Under the pieces are notes generated by a model. The model had not been told where the DNA came from. It saw only the letters and a list, made by a program, of their open reading frames with translations, and made no database searches. Position numbers and translations under genes: made by a program. 64,000 nt of DNA from Casuarina equisetifolia. Taxonomy: Eukaryota; Streptophyta; Magnoliopsida; Fagales; Casuarinaceae. Shown one piece after another: positions 23,855 through 35,848 of the stretch. The DNA lies in the NCBI GenBank assembly GCA_028551475.1, contig CM052355.1:868001-932000 (forward strand), read 5' to 3'. Every line of letters starts with the position of its first letter. Within the stretch, counting starts at the first letter, position 1.

Positions 23855-24210
23855 TACCTAGGTAATTTTATTAATAACAATAAGGTTGGACATAATAACT
23901 AAACTTCTGATAAGTATAAAAAGTAGAATGTAAGTCGAACTCCTAATAAGTAGGCTTAAAACCTACAAATCAAAATTAAACATACTAAAAAGTCATGAAT
24001 ATATTGAGTAACATATACACTTAATCTTATGATAATTTGTAATTATCTAAACCTAATTGGTCTTTCTTGAAGATAGCTTGGCACGATCATGACTATGAGC
24101 CAAGCTAATTGAAAATTCTCACATTCTAAATTGTGTGCCAATAAGTGGCTAGATGATCCACTATTAAGTAGTATGTTGCTAGACTCATGAATATGAACAA
24201 TTCATTAGAA
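23855..24210 (-). mobile_element. Decayed LINE tail (RNase H end and 3' UTR)
   Basis: Plus-strand sequence from about 23858 matches the LINE tail at 27065-27498 in the same order: AATTTTATTAATAACAATAAGG, a diverged 3' UTR, then the end of the RNase H frame. On the minus strand the last frame reads IVDHLATYWHTI, a worn version of the I-V-A-D-x-L-A RNase H motif. No poly(A) tail or target duplication survives, so this copy is older than the one at 27 kb. Confidence 0.45.
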
Positions 24211-26842
24211 TATCGTAATATGCTGCAAGTAATGTAAGATGTTTTAACACTTTTCTTAGAAAAGAAAAGATAGGATGCTGTTGACACGTTAGAAGACAAA
24301 GATAAAAAAAGGGGTATATTATTATTTGAGGAGCTTTGGCATGAACTCCGAATCAAAGCTGGACAATCAAGCTGTTGTTTTTTTGGTGGGCCAAGTGCTT
24401 GTTGAGGATTCCTACTTTGGGCTGATTTTGATCCATGGACTTTCAACAATTTCCCTGTCATCTAGGTCAGCTTTTGTAGGCCCACAGATGGTGATTGTAC
24501 TTTTGCCACGGGGCCTGCTAAGGTTGTGGGATACTGGAATTAGCGAAATCAGTTTTTTGATCGCAAAAAAGCCCATGACATTACTAGAAAGAATAAATGA
24601 TTTTGGGTTTTTTTTTTTCTGATAATAGGATTTATTTTTCCAATTTTATTTTTTGAGTTGTTGAAGGGAACATTCAAAGGAAACTATTTATTTAATGTTC
24701 TTCACCAGAACCACAAAAAAAAAAAGTAAGAAAGAAAGAGAATGCTTGGCACTTAAGTTATAGAGCTTAAAATAATTAAGTCCCGTACAGTTCCCAACCA
24801 CATGTGACATCTGACCTTCCGGCAATTATTTGTTTCTTAAATATTCAAACACGTGTTAGACCATTCCACATTGCTTTACGAAGGTTCAATAATTTCGTAC
24901 TGTCGTCAGATACACATCCGAGTGTGGTTTCATAGAAAAATCCACAAAAATCTCCGTCCAATCGTCCCAACTTTCCAAAAGAAACATGTGCTTGTTTTCA
25001 GGAGTCGGAACTTCAACGTTGTCGACAGCCAAGCCTTAAAGACATAATTAAGTCCGTCTTTGTCGGAAACAACTGTCCTGTCCAAGTCATGGCACATAAG
25101 CCAAGCACAATGTGTTAGCTTATCTTTGTAAGCTCATATAAAGTGGTCTTTATCAATGAGCATAAATAGTTCTCTTGCGAAGGTGTATTAATGTAATTAA
25201 TATTAGTTTAATTAATTAAATAGATTTTAACCTTAATTGTGAGTATGGTGCTAACTAGTGTGGGCCTTAATACATTTTATAGAACTGTAATGTATCAGGA
25301 CTATTTAGTAAACATGTTTTATGATATATCAGTTAAATCTCTTCTCTAACTTAAATTATGTGCATTGGGCTCAATATATATATAATTAATGTTTGTGGTA
25401 AGGGTATAATGGTCATTTTCATAGTAATCACTATTCATGTATTGTTCATATACTGTTCACGGACACTGTTCACAGTATCCGTTTAAAAGAAAAATTCTAT
25501 TATTATTTATGTTATTTGAACAATTCGAACCAAACACTTTCCCAACCACGTTTTGTTGATCTGACTCTATTTCTGAGCTCCAGCTTCACATCAACTAGCC
25601 CGATTAAGAAATAGAGGGTAAGATCTTAGCCAAGATCCTTCTATAAAGATGCAATCACCTTCAGGTACGTTTTTCTCGTTTTATTTATTTTATTTCATCT
25701 CATTATCAACCTATAATTAATGTTAGATCTTGTTTTGAGTCTCGTTTGAGACAAGGTTCTTTTCCTACACAATGCTCTCTTCGTTTCACATAACAGCCCC
25801 TACCGAGAAACCCTTGAAGGAAAAACGGTAAAAAGGTAGGGGAAAAAAAATAAAAATCATTCGAGAGCCACAATTATTAGGGCTAGAGTTGCTTACTTAG
25901 CTTGAGAGATTTCAATAATTGTTTATGTGATTGATGTTGAAATTTGATACGAGTTTTACATTTTAAGATGTTTATACATTGTATTCTTTATACGTGAAAA
26001 TATTATTTTCGTGAACATCTTATTAAGATTGAATGAATTATTAAAAAAAATACTTGTTTTTGTTCAAGATGTAAATGTGTATTAAAAATTTGATATGTTT
26101 TCTTATGTTATTATATACTGAAGTTATCCTCTTCCTTATAAACCGGCTTCAAGAAAGGGCATGCTCGTGTCAACAATAAAATTGGTCATAATCAAATATG
26201 TGAAATGGAAAACAGGTCAAAGTTTGTGATTTCTTTGATGTCCTTCTTTAACTACAGTTAATGTGACGTGTTTGGATGCTGCTTCTAATTCTAAATGTTT
26301 GGCAGTTTCCCGTACACAATAAGAAAGAAAAGGTTTAATAAGTTAATTGGTGTTGTTGTTATATCCTTTTCTCGGTTTGTAAAGGTTTCGTGAAGCTCCA
26401 ATCATAAAAGTCATGGAGAAGACGTTTGAGAAATTGATTGGGCTTGGAAAGGACACCTGTGATGTACACCTGCCTTGGAATTTGCTAGATGCATTTAACC
26501 ATGGTGCTAGAATTAGGCAAGAACTGTCGAACTTCATCGGCTAGTCATCCCTGCTAATGGAGCTCTATCAGACAGGTGATTGAAAGATGGTAATTCAAAA
26601 GAGGATTGAAAGGAGGGTGCCAGAAAGGTATTGTCGGTACACTACTTTTCAGCAACTTATCGAGAGTTCTAACGGTGACAGAAGTGATGGGAAAATCTGT
26701 GGGGGTATTGTTACATACAAAGAGTAATGTGAGATTCAATTTGGCAATTATTGTTGGTTTGAATAATGAATTTTTTTCATATAATATTAAAATTAAAATC
26801 TTCCTTATCATTTATACGACCTTCGGATTAATTTGATTCTAT
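24211..26842. other. Intergenic, nothing firmly recognised
   Basis: Contains a plus-strand frame at 24326-24622 and a minus-strand frame at 26343-26537, neither resembling a known protein. Around 25400-25480 a TGTTCAC-rich stretch looks like repeat DNA seen in plant elements, but I could not find element ends. Confidence 0.4.
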
Positions 26843-26846
26843 ACAT

Positions 26847-27661
26847 TGTTCACATAATATAATACAATAATAGTTTGATAATTTGATCATCATGATACTA
26901 AGTATATTAAGATATGATTAATAAATCTCAAAAGTCATGATAATAAGTTTTATCAATTCTTAAATCAATTTTTAAATTAAATAATAGGTCTCTTGACATG
27001 ATATCAAAGCCTAAGATATCTTTTAGCCATTTTCATGGACTTCTATCAATTAATAAGTCCACACCTTTTTTTTTTTTTTAAGAAATATGGATGATATCTT
27101 AATAAATTTTATTATTAACAATAAGGCTAGACATAATAGTTATATTTCAAAATATGGTATAGTGTAAGCGTAACTCTTAAAAAAGGTAAAACATCATGCT
27201 TATCAAACTGCCACATAAAAACTTAAAAATAAAAATATGAAATACATTAAGGAGTATATTTATTTAATTTTATGGTGGTCAATAATTACCTAAGCCTAAT
27301 TGATTATTCCTAAAAAATTCTAAGTATAGTTGTAGCACTAAGTTAGAATGATAAAAGAGTTTCACATTTTAGATTATATACCCATAATTAACAAAACGGT
27401 CTGCAACTATATTTTCCTTGTGATCTACATGTTGCACTTTCGTATACATTGGTATTATGGATAAACATTGTCAAATGACATATTTTGGTTTCCATGATTA
27501 AGTCCACACATTGTCTATGTAATACAATATCATGATGGTTTGGCAATTTGACCATCATCATGAGGGGGCATGTTAAGAAGTGGTAACAAGTCTCATATTA
27601 CTATAGCTTATATGATAATAAATTATATTAACTTTTGAATTGAACAATAAGCCTCTTAACA
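26847..27661 (+). mobile_element. Small TRIM-like LTR element fossil, split by a LINE
   Basis: Two diverged direct repeats, 26847-26998 (152 bp) and 27512-27661 (150 bp), both start TGT and end ACA, like LTRs. Directly after the first comes TGATATCAAAGC (26999-27010), ten of twelve bases matching the TGGTATCAGAGC initiator-tRNA primer site of plant LTR elements. Without the LINE the internal part would be under 100 bp and non-coding, as in TRIM elements. No clear polypurine tract or target-site duplication is left, and the repeats are quite diverged, so it is old. A tandem duplication of a dispersed repeat is the alternative. Confidence 0.45.
27065..27498 (-). mobile_element. 5'-truncated LINE tail with poly(A) and target-site duplication
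   Basis: The minus strand carries the end of an RNase H frame (VQHVDHKENIVADRFVN, from about 27440 down), a 3' UTR ending near TTATTGTTAATAATAAAAT, and a poly(A) tail (T-run at 27066-27080 on the plus strand). An 11-bp target-site duplication, TAAGTCCACAC, flanks it at 27054-27064 and 27499-27509. It sits inside the small LTR-type element and so is younger than it. It is much truncated at the 5' end and has no complete domain. Confidence 0.75.
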
Positions 27662-27666
27662 AGTGG

Positions 27667-30600
27667 CATGTTAGATAATTTCTTTCTAAGAATAAAGAAA
27701 AACTTTTCATGAATGGATATGTCATTTGAAATTTGGGTTTTGATACAAGTTACTTCTTCCCTTGAACTTGACTTTTAGTACCTTCAAAATGATTATTTGA
27801 AGAAGGAAATGTCCTTATGGGTAAAAATGTATTTCAAACTAAGATATTTATTACGTGGGATACTCATTCAGGTACACATAGTAACACCAAAATGCTGAGG
27901 ACACGACGAGAGAGAAACAAGTTGTGAGCTAGCTTTCTCGGTTGGCACTGTTAGGCAACTCCATAACAAGGTTTATATAAATGAGAGGAAATTGAGGGTG
28001 GGAGGGCAATTGTTCACTTAAATTTATTAAAAAATTATTCTTTTCTTAAAATCAATTGACTTATTTTAAAGAAGATTCTCAAGTATAATTTATAAAATAT
28101 GAAACAATTCATACTATTCTTAAGGTTGCCCTCTCATAATTACTGCGGTTGTTGATTTCATGCTAAAGGTAATACGTTTACTTGAAAGGTAATACGGTTA
28201 CATACGTAAAGCATATTGCCTTTTGAACTTGAGATAATACTATATCAAGAAAGTTATTTCTCAAAATAATTTTAGATAATATAGGAGAATTGATACTGTT
28301 TTTAATAAAATTTAGAAATTACTTGATGGTAGTTGGTCCCCAATGATGAATAATATTTTCTCTCACGCTTGGTAGTTAGAATAGCATAAGGTCATAATCG
28401 CACGATTCCGCAACTTGCAATTGGACGGTGCAAGTCCACCAAAGCCCTCACGCGGGTTAAATTAACAAGTCTTTCATTGGTCTAATGGCATAATCATTGT
28501 ACACATACTAATGCTCATTGTCCTGGAATTCAATGATCCGGGTCCATTCTTGCTTTTGATTCTGGGTAGTTGATTTATCAGCAATTCAAAATTTGCTAGT
28601 TGCACAATGACGGGGAAGATAAAGATTGTTGAATAACGTACGATCTTAACAACACGAACTATGTCCTTACCCTGCACTTTTGTCGAGTCTAGTCTGACCA
28701 TCCAAACGACATCTTTCCTCTTATGAACCCAGAATAGTTTTCTCTGTTATCTCCTTCATGTCTGACGAGTTGAATCACTCCAAGGTCAGCCTAATTATAT
28801 CAATTGAAACAAGTCCTAACTTCAATGCATTCCCATGAGGGTTGTACATGAGTTAGTGATATGGGAGAATTCTCTTAGAAAGTTAACTTAATAGGAGAAG
28901 GTTTAAAGATCTATTTCTCTAGAGAGTGGTTTCAGTGTCCTTAGTTTTCACATATCCAGTTTTCTTTTCGTTAATCACCTTTGGTATGATATTACATAGT
29001 TAAGGGATGGGAGAAAACTTTCTTCAAAAGCTAACTTGATAGAAGAGGGACACCACACCCTTACAGGTTCTAGATTACCTATTTAGTTTTTTGATGTGAG
29101 ACTCTACTTGTAGCAGCTACAAACTCTTTCTCCAACACCACCTTCCACAGAGGTGACTTCCAATCTCCCTCTGAGATATCAGAGTCTATCAACGACGGGA
29201 ACTATCAGGGATAATGTTCCTGCACTGCAATGTAAGCCTCTAACCTCCATGGATTCTTCAAGTGATAAGGAGTTTCAAAATGATGGTGACATCCGCAGAA
29301 AGTATAATGGTGTACAGCATCTTCAAGATTACTGCATTAAAATAGATTTGGTAAATTACTTTTCATATTAAAGGCTTCTTAGCTAAGTTGGGGCCACGTA
29401 AACTCTAGGGATAAGCACTGGAAACAGATGCATTCTAATATAGCACAAGAAGAAGCAATTGGTAAAGTTAGGTTCTTTATCTCATCCATTCTAAAAAGAT
29501 TGGTAAAGGCATTTTCAGTTGAAAGAAGAAATTTTTATTTGAGATAATAACAAAAAATTTAAAATCAACTTAAAAATTAACTCATGAGCTAGAGAGACAT
29601 TTTTTTTAATATTTTAATATTATTAAGGGATCATATTTTTCTCATGTGAGAATTTTCTTAACAATAATTTTTTACACGCTAAATATATATTAGGCTCAAA
29701 GTTGAGCTAGGTGAAGTAAATGATCTTTGTATGACAAACATATTTTTAAGGACTCAAAGTTAAATGGAAGTTAAAAGGAATTGTATGACATTCTATAATA
29801 AAAGGTCTAAAATTTAATCAAAAAGATAACTTATAAGTTAAAATCTATTTTTTATATTTAAATATTATTTAAGAATTTGGCTTTATCTATAACACCTAAT
29901 AATGGTGTATGTAAAGGCTATACATCCACTTCTTTACAGTTGAAAAATGACAAATATAATGATGGAGACATTATCTATCATTCAACTGAAACTACCTCAA
30001 TAATGAATTTTTTTAAAAAAATAAAGAGGATTGATGTGGGACTGATTATCATCTAAGAAGAAAAAAATGAACCCTTCGGACCACCAAAAAGTCCAATCAC
30101 AGTTGATAACGATTTCTCCTTAAAATAAGAGTTTTCAATCTTTTTTGAGTAATAAGATTATGTATAAAGAACAGGTGTAGTGGGCATACAATTTCTCCAC
30201 CATATGAAATTACAGATGACGCATAGCTTGAATATTTAAAAACTCTTTTCAGCTTCTTGTTTCATCTCTACTTTGAGTACAATTAGCATTCACCTTCTCT
30301 GACCAATTCAAGGGTGGCTGGATTGGCATATAAAATCGATAGAAATTAGCACTAGCTAGCCATAAAAGTTTGTCTATGGACAGTGAAAGCGAGATAAAGT
30401 CATATGTCTAGATATTTTTAAGTGCATCAACTTGGGGTTTAATTGCTTGTGGGTCACTGCGCACGTTTGGAGCTGGACTTTGTTTATTTGTGATGGGAAG
30501 TGAGAGGTTCCAAATTGTGGAGGGATAGAAAAGGGTTTTCTTTGGGCGTGTGAACGTGAAAGAAAGAAAAATGAGGTGAGTGATGTTGTGTGGGGTGCAA

Positions 30601-31042
30601 AGTTGCAAAAACTTCCTGTGGTTTATATCATTATTTATTGGTGTGGGGTATTGAGTTATTTTCATTTGTTACAGCACCATATAAAGGATTACTGAATAAT
30701 ATTTAAATTTTAAAAATATTTCATCAACTCATAAATTAGTTTTTAAATTAGACAATAAACATATTTCTAAAACTATTGACACCTTTGTGTATGTAAAAGA
30801 CATTATAGTGTCAAACATTGTGTATGTCTCACATTACTAATATTTTGGGATGATATTTTTATATATGTAAACTTATCCTTCTTTTCTTCCGAGCAAACTT
30901 GAAAGAAATGAATAGATATCTATAATATAGTCTTAAGGTTTAGCTTTTAGTATAATGAAATATTGCTCCTAAATTGGGTTCTTGTAGTCTTTCCATGTTT
31001 TGAGGGAGTGAGATATGTTAAAAATGGTGTGTATTTCACATT
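27667..31042. other. Intergenic, dispersed-repeat DNA
   Basis: AT-rich with no gene. A stretch at about 30712-30790 resembles part of the small LTR repeat at 26847-26998. The plus-strand frame at 29153-29371 and the minus-strand frames at 28474-28701 and 30408-30665 match nothing I recognise. Confidence 0.45.
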
Positions 31043-31299
31043 ACTAATGTCTTACCAATTTTAATGAAGCAAACAAGTCCTTATAATATATTGATTGACA
31101 AAAGACTATAGAATGAGATGAAAGAGAAAAGGGTTCATGATTTTGGTCTCTCTTTGACTTAATCAAAGTTAAGTAAATTTTCATGTCTTTTCAAAGACTA
31201 CAAAGTATGAAGTGAGATACAAGTTTGATTGTGTTAATTATAAATAAATAGTTTTAGGATAGTTAGTAGTATAGTTTCTCCCTTCAAAATTATATGGTA

Positions 31300-31345
<46 letters not shown>

Positions 31346-32755
31346 TATCATGCATTAATTATTTAGACTTGCACGTATATTAACAAAAATTGTATATTAT
31401 TATTTTGTATAAATTGGATATTATTTATTATTAATATCTTACCAATTTTAAGAAGTAAATTAATCTTTACAATATATTGATAAAAGACTATAAAACAAGA
31501 TGAAGGGAAAACGGGTCAATGATTCTAGTCTATCTTTGATTTAATCAAGTTTAAGTCAATGTTGATATTTTTTTCTAGAAACTTTTAACTTCAAAGTTAG
31601 ATACAAGTTTAATTATGTCAATTAAACATAAATTATATTAGGACAGTTGGTAGAATAGTTTCTCCCTTTGATATCATCTGATGCATTTTTATCATTATTC
31701 TTTCTCATTATTACCTATCATATATTAGTTATTAAGACCTATGTGTATATTGATAAAAATTGTATACTATTCTTTTCTATGGTTAATACATTGTTTATAC
31801 ATTATTACTAATATCTTATCAATTTTAATGAGTGAATGAATGTACTAACAAAAGATTGTAAAACAAGATGAATGGAGAAAGGGTTGAAAATTTTGTCTCT
31901 TTTTGACTTGATCAAATTTGAGTTAAATTTTGATACTTTTTCCAAGACTACTAAGTTTGAAGTAAGATGCAAGTTTGATTATGTCAAGTAACATTACATT
32001 ATTTTAGGATAGTTGGTAGAATACTTTTTCCCTTCAATGTTATGTGGTGCATTACAATTATTATTCTTTCTCATTCTACTTACCACATATTAATAGTTTA
32101 GACATATATCTATGTTGATAGAGATTGTATATTATCCTTTTGTATAAATTGCATATTATTTATTCATTATTCCCTAATATTTTTCTGATTTTAAGAAAGT
32201 GAATGAATCTTTATAATATACTAATAATAAATTGTATAACACGATAAAGGGAAAAATGGTCAATGATTTTGTCTCTCTTTGGCTTGATCAAGGTTAAGCC
32301 AATCTTGATATGTTTTTCAAAAACTGCTAAGCTTGAAGTGAGATACAAGTTTGATTATGTCAATTAACAATACATTATTTTAGGATAGTTGGTACAATAC
32401 CTTTTCCCCTTTAAGATTATACCATATATTATTGTCATCATTTTTTTTTCTATTATTACCTGTCATGTATTAATTATTTAGATTTGTATGCATATATATA
32501 GAAATTGTATATTATTCTTTTGTATAGGTTATACATAATCTATACGCTATTAATAATATCTTACGAATTTGATCAAGGTAAAGTCAATCTTGATATTTCT
32601 TTCGAAAGACTATCAGGCCTAAACTAAAATACAAGTTTGAATAATGATTATATCATTTAACAACAAATTATTTTAAGACAGTTGGTAATATACTTTCTTC
32701 TTTTAACTTCATACTGCATATTATTATCATTATTCCTTCTCATTATTAACTACCA
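31043..32755 (+). repeat. Five-copy tandem array of a diverged ~375-bp unit
   Basis: An anchor like CTTACCAATTTTAA recurs at about 31051, 31438, 31815, 32183 and 32560, spacings 387, 377, 368 and 377 bp. Each unit then has, in order: a TATAATATATTGAT-like segment, ATGAAGGGAAAA...GGTCAATGATTTT, a CTCTTTGACTTAATCAA-like segment, AGATACAAGTTTGATTATGTC, a TTAGGATAGTTGGTA-like segment, and TTATTACCTATCATGTATTA. The fifth copy lacks about 100 bp near its start. Copies differ at many positions, so the array is old. No frame stays open, and it looks like a small satellite-like array. Confidence 0.9.
31301..31343 (+). repeat. (ATT)n microsatellite
   Basis: About 14 ATT units inside the first copy of the ~375-bp tandem array. 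The other copies have only short TTATTAT patches at this place, so the expansion came after duplication. Confidence 0.95.
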
Positions 32756-32789
32756 TGTACTGGTGACATTATACAAGATACTTTCTTAC

Positions 32790-33230
32790 TCCTCTTTGAT
32801 ATTGCATGCTGGACCCAGATGACGGCAAGAAAAAGCGGGAACTTTCTTGTGTGGTTGAGTTCTCTCCAACGTTTTTCATTTTCTCTTTTCCATTTGGCCG
32901 TGGCGTACGAAGAATGTCGGGCAGTCCATTGTCGGGGTCCATGACAGATACCGGTGGGAAGAAAACAGCCGGAATGGAAGCTTCTTTCTTGCTCCGATCT
33001 GACCGAGACGACCGGATTCCCTTTTTAGCGACGGCTGGATTCATGGTCTCTCGTCGTTTTGCTGATAATATCCGTCCTCGCGGGCAGCTATCAAATCACC
33101 TTTATCAACCGTGTGAACGTAAAGCTTCTGCACTTCCTCGTCAAAAATCGCATCATAAACGATTGAATGACCTTGCCTATGTCGAACGAGTGTCACGTTT
33201 CTCATACATTTTCGGCCGTTCCAGAAACAT
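32790..33230. other. GC-richer, coding-like island of unknown nature
   Basis: Directly after the tandem array, a stretch of higher GC is open for 149 codons on the plus strand (32806-33255) and 91 codons on the minus strand (32769-33044, start MNPAVAKKGIRSSRSD). A second short minus-strand frame (33040-33215) lies just upstream of it. None resembles a known family. It may be an orphan gene, a decayed gene fragment or an unmethylated island. Confidence 0.3.
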
Positions 33231-35693
33231 GAATTATCTGGTTTTTTTGACGTGATGATTACATAATAGTTTGCTCGTTAGGACTTGCAACGGGCAAAGC
33301 GTGAAATTCTTCGTATATTAAGCATCATTGAATTTAAGATAACTGAAGATAGAACATATTGAATATAGACTTTGACAAATACTAATATGTTAGCAATATA
33401 TAGTATATATTTAAATATCACTATATTATGTTGTCTCAAGTATCAAAATACGTTCTAGGGGATATAATACATGAGTAATAAGATATTTTCTTTAAAATTT
33501 AGATTTTAATATATATTACTCCTATAAAAACAACTTTTGAGAGGGACATATTTTCACAAGTAAAAAATATAATAGACTGATATATTAGAGTACCTTATCT
33601 TTGTTGTACCATAAGTTGATAAAAGCCAAAAAGACAGAACAGTTCTTCAACATTCCCTCAATCGAATAGTTTAGAAGTTTTGCTTGTAACTCAAGAACTC
33701 TACGAAGTTGCACGTTTGTTTTATTATTCTTATTTATTTTTCCCTTTTCTTAGTGACATCATATTAATTCAGAACTGCAAGGATGATCGGATTTAGATTT
33801 TGAATTTCATATTTCCTAATATATATTTTTAGACAACACAAATGTAAATTTTAATTAAGTTTTGTTTGATAGCTTAAATTAGAAAGCAGTGATCCTTCTC
33901 AAAGTAAAGAATGCTTAGATCAATTAGAAATGTAGTCAAAGTAATTTGAATTCAAGATACTTGTTTTAAAAAAAGAAAAAGAAAAAGAAAAAACTCTTGT
34001 TAAGTACCGTCATTTTCTTTTACATATAAGAAATCCTTGCTTGTTGTCTCTTTATCTAACCTAAACTCGTAAAGGGATGTTTGGATGTTCAGAAATTGAG
34101 CCTTACAAATTCGTCAAGTCATTCATAAATGTAGTCTCGGCATGATAACGGTTGCATTATTACTTCATTGATACGCATTAACAATAAATCATGATGTTAT
34201 AATACACTCGGAATGAGTACTATGGGCATTATTCTTCTTTTACTAAAATATCATTTTGCTCAAACAGTTATGCACTAAACAACAGATAAAGATTTCATAA
34301 AATAGACATAGATTGGCAGGTTTTGTAGAACTCTTATTAGTTAACTGAAGAATCTTATGGGCTAAATGAATAAAAAAGCTCCCATAATTGAAGAATCGAT
34401 CCTTCCAGAATAACAAAATAAAATAGAAATCACATTGAGCTAATCTTAATATTCTCTAGAGATTTAAATGAAGCAGTCAACTCTTAGATTGAGAAAATCA
34501 CGCTAGTTAGGCACGCATTTTGGATTCTATACCTGGCCTAGGAAGGAATATATCAGGGTAATTAATAATGAGACATGAATTAAAGACATCCCTTAGGCTT
34601 GTACGGCATCCATATACATTTCTCCAAGCAGGAGCAATGGATCCATTCGTCTGCATTTCATCCTTGCAGGTGTTAGGGAGGTTGAAGTTAATCAAGCAAA
34701 TTAAGTATTCCAACTGTTAACTGTAGCATGCAAAAGATTGGAAGCTCACTGTTTAACTAATGATTTTAATGGTATGTCCTATGTTATTTGTAACATGTTG
34801 TAAAATTTTCTATAATGAACAAATTGTTCTATCTTTTGCAAATTTGTTTTGGTGAGAACATTTTATATGTTATATGATTAAGATGAAGTAGATCCTATTA
34901 AGTGTAAAAAAATGTCCTATCAACTAACTTGAGTTAACTTTTGAGTTGATATTGAATTTTTTAGTACAATGTTCGGATTCAAGTTGATCTAGTTTTATCC
35001 ATATTTAACTTTGAAACTTTTAAATAAACTTAATATACTGAAGAAAAGTATCTATTGCACCCTACTCAAGCTTGATCTATACTAAATATGTGAAGGAGTA
35101 CTGAAAATGAGAATAGTATGAAAAAAAAATTTGTTAAGTAATATTTAAATATTCACTAGCTGGATAAAAATGATATTATACCTCATGTTTCAAACCTACC
35201 CCGAGAAGCCGGCCAGTTAACTTTTCAATGGTGCCAAAGAGGTAGAAGGACATCCCCGTTACATACTTTATCATGAAAGTCTTTCCATATTGTATCAACA
35301 AATTGACATATTTTACTATCTTAACTTTCTCCTAGAGTTATCCAAGCAACCGAATTCCCTGCGAGCAATCATTAATGGCTGGCAGTTATGATGAAGGTGA
35401 CCAGCAGCCGACCGAAATGTTATCTCATTAATCATACAACCAAGATTGAATGGCCAATAACTGTCTCGTTATCCTTGTCAATGTTTTGTGTGGTGCTGAA
35501 ATAAGACAGACAAGGTAAACCAACTCGTTCACGGCGCCGAAATGGCAGCCAATCCTCCTCCTCCTCTTCCTTGCTGATCCATAAGTTATGAATGCATAAA
35601 TTTTACTCGGAACGCGCATATTTCCTGTTTGTCGGCCCGTCAACTTCACGACAGAAAAGCAGAGGTTACGAACACTCTCCACTCGCAAAATCC
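33231..35693. other. Intergenic, upstream flank of the dioxygenase gene
   Basis: AT-rich DNA with a small GAAAAA-type repeat near 33965-33993. No gene. From about 35180 the base composition rises towards that of the dioxygenase promoter. Confidence 0.5.
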
Positions 35694-35710
35694 CACATGT
35701 TTCCCACGTT
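35694..35710 (+). promoter_or_regulatory. Candidate MYC2-type sites in the dioxygenase promoter
   Basis: CACATG at 35694-35699 and a CACGTT core at 35705-35710 lie about 150 bp before the ATG. MYC2 and relatives bind CACGTG and weaker variants such as CACATG, and JOX genes are known to be jasmonate-induced. That these sites work here is inference. Confidence 0.3.
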
Positions 35711-35778
35711 TCTATTTTACCTTTCCCCTTTCCCACCTCCTTTTTAACTACCTCCTTCCAAATCATCCTCATCTCCAT

Positions 35779-35781
<3 letters not shown>

Positions 35782-35814
<33 letters not shown>
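35782..35814 (+). repeat. (CT)n microsatellite in the dioxygenase 5' leader
   Basis: About 16 CT units lie 35 bp before the dioxygenase ATG, most likely in the leader or core promoter. CT-rich leaders are common in plants; length variation here could alter expression. Confidence 0.95.
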
Positions 35815-35818
<4 letters not shown>

Positions 35819-35848
35819 CCTCTTTCTCTCTCTAGAGTTCTAGACATC

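Noticed and set aside
25060-25800. Possible solo LTR or DNA transposon with TGTTCAC-rich stretch
   Set aside because: No matching ends, primer site or target duplication could be found.
28380-28460. Possible tRNA-like fold around CGCACGATTCCG
   Set aside because: No GGTTCGA-type T-loop or consistent A/B boxes; stems do not pair.
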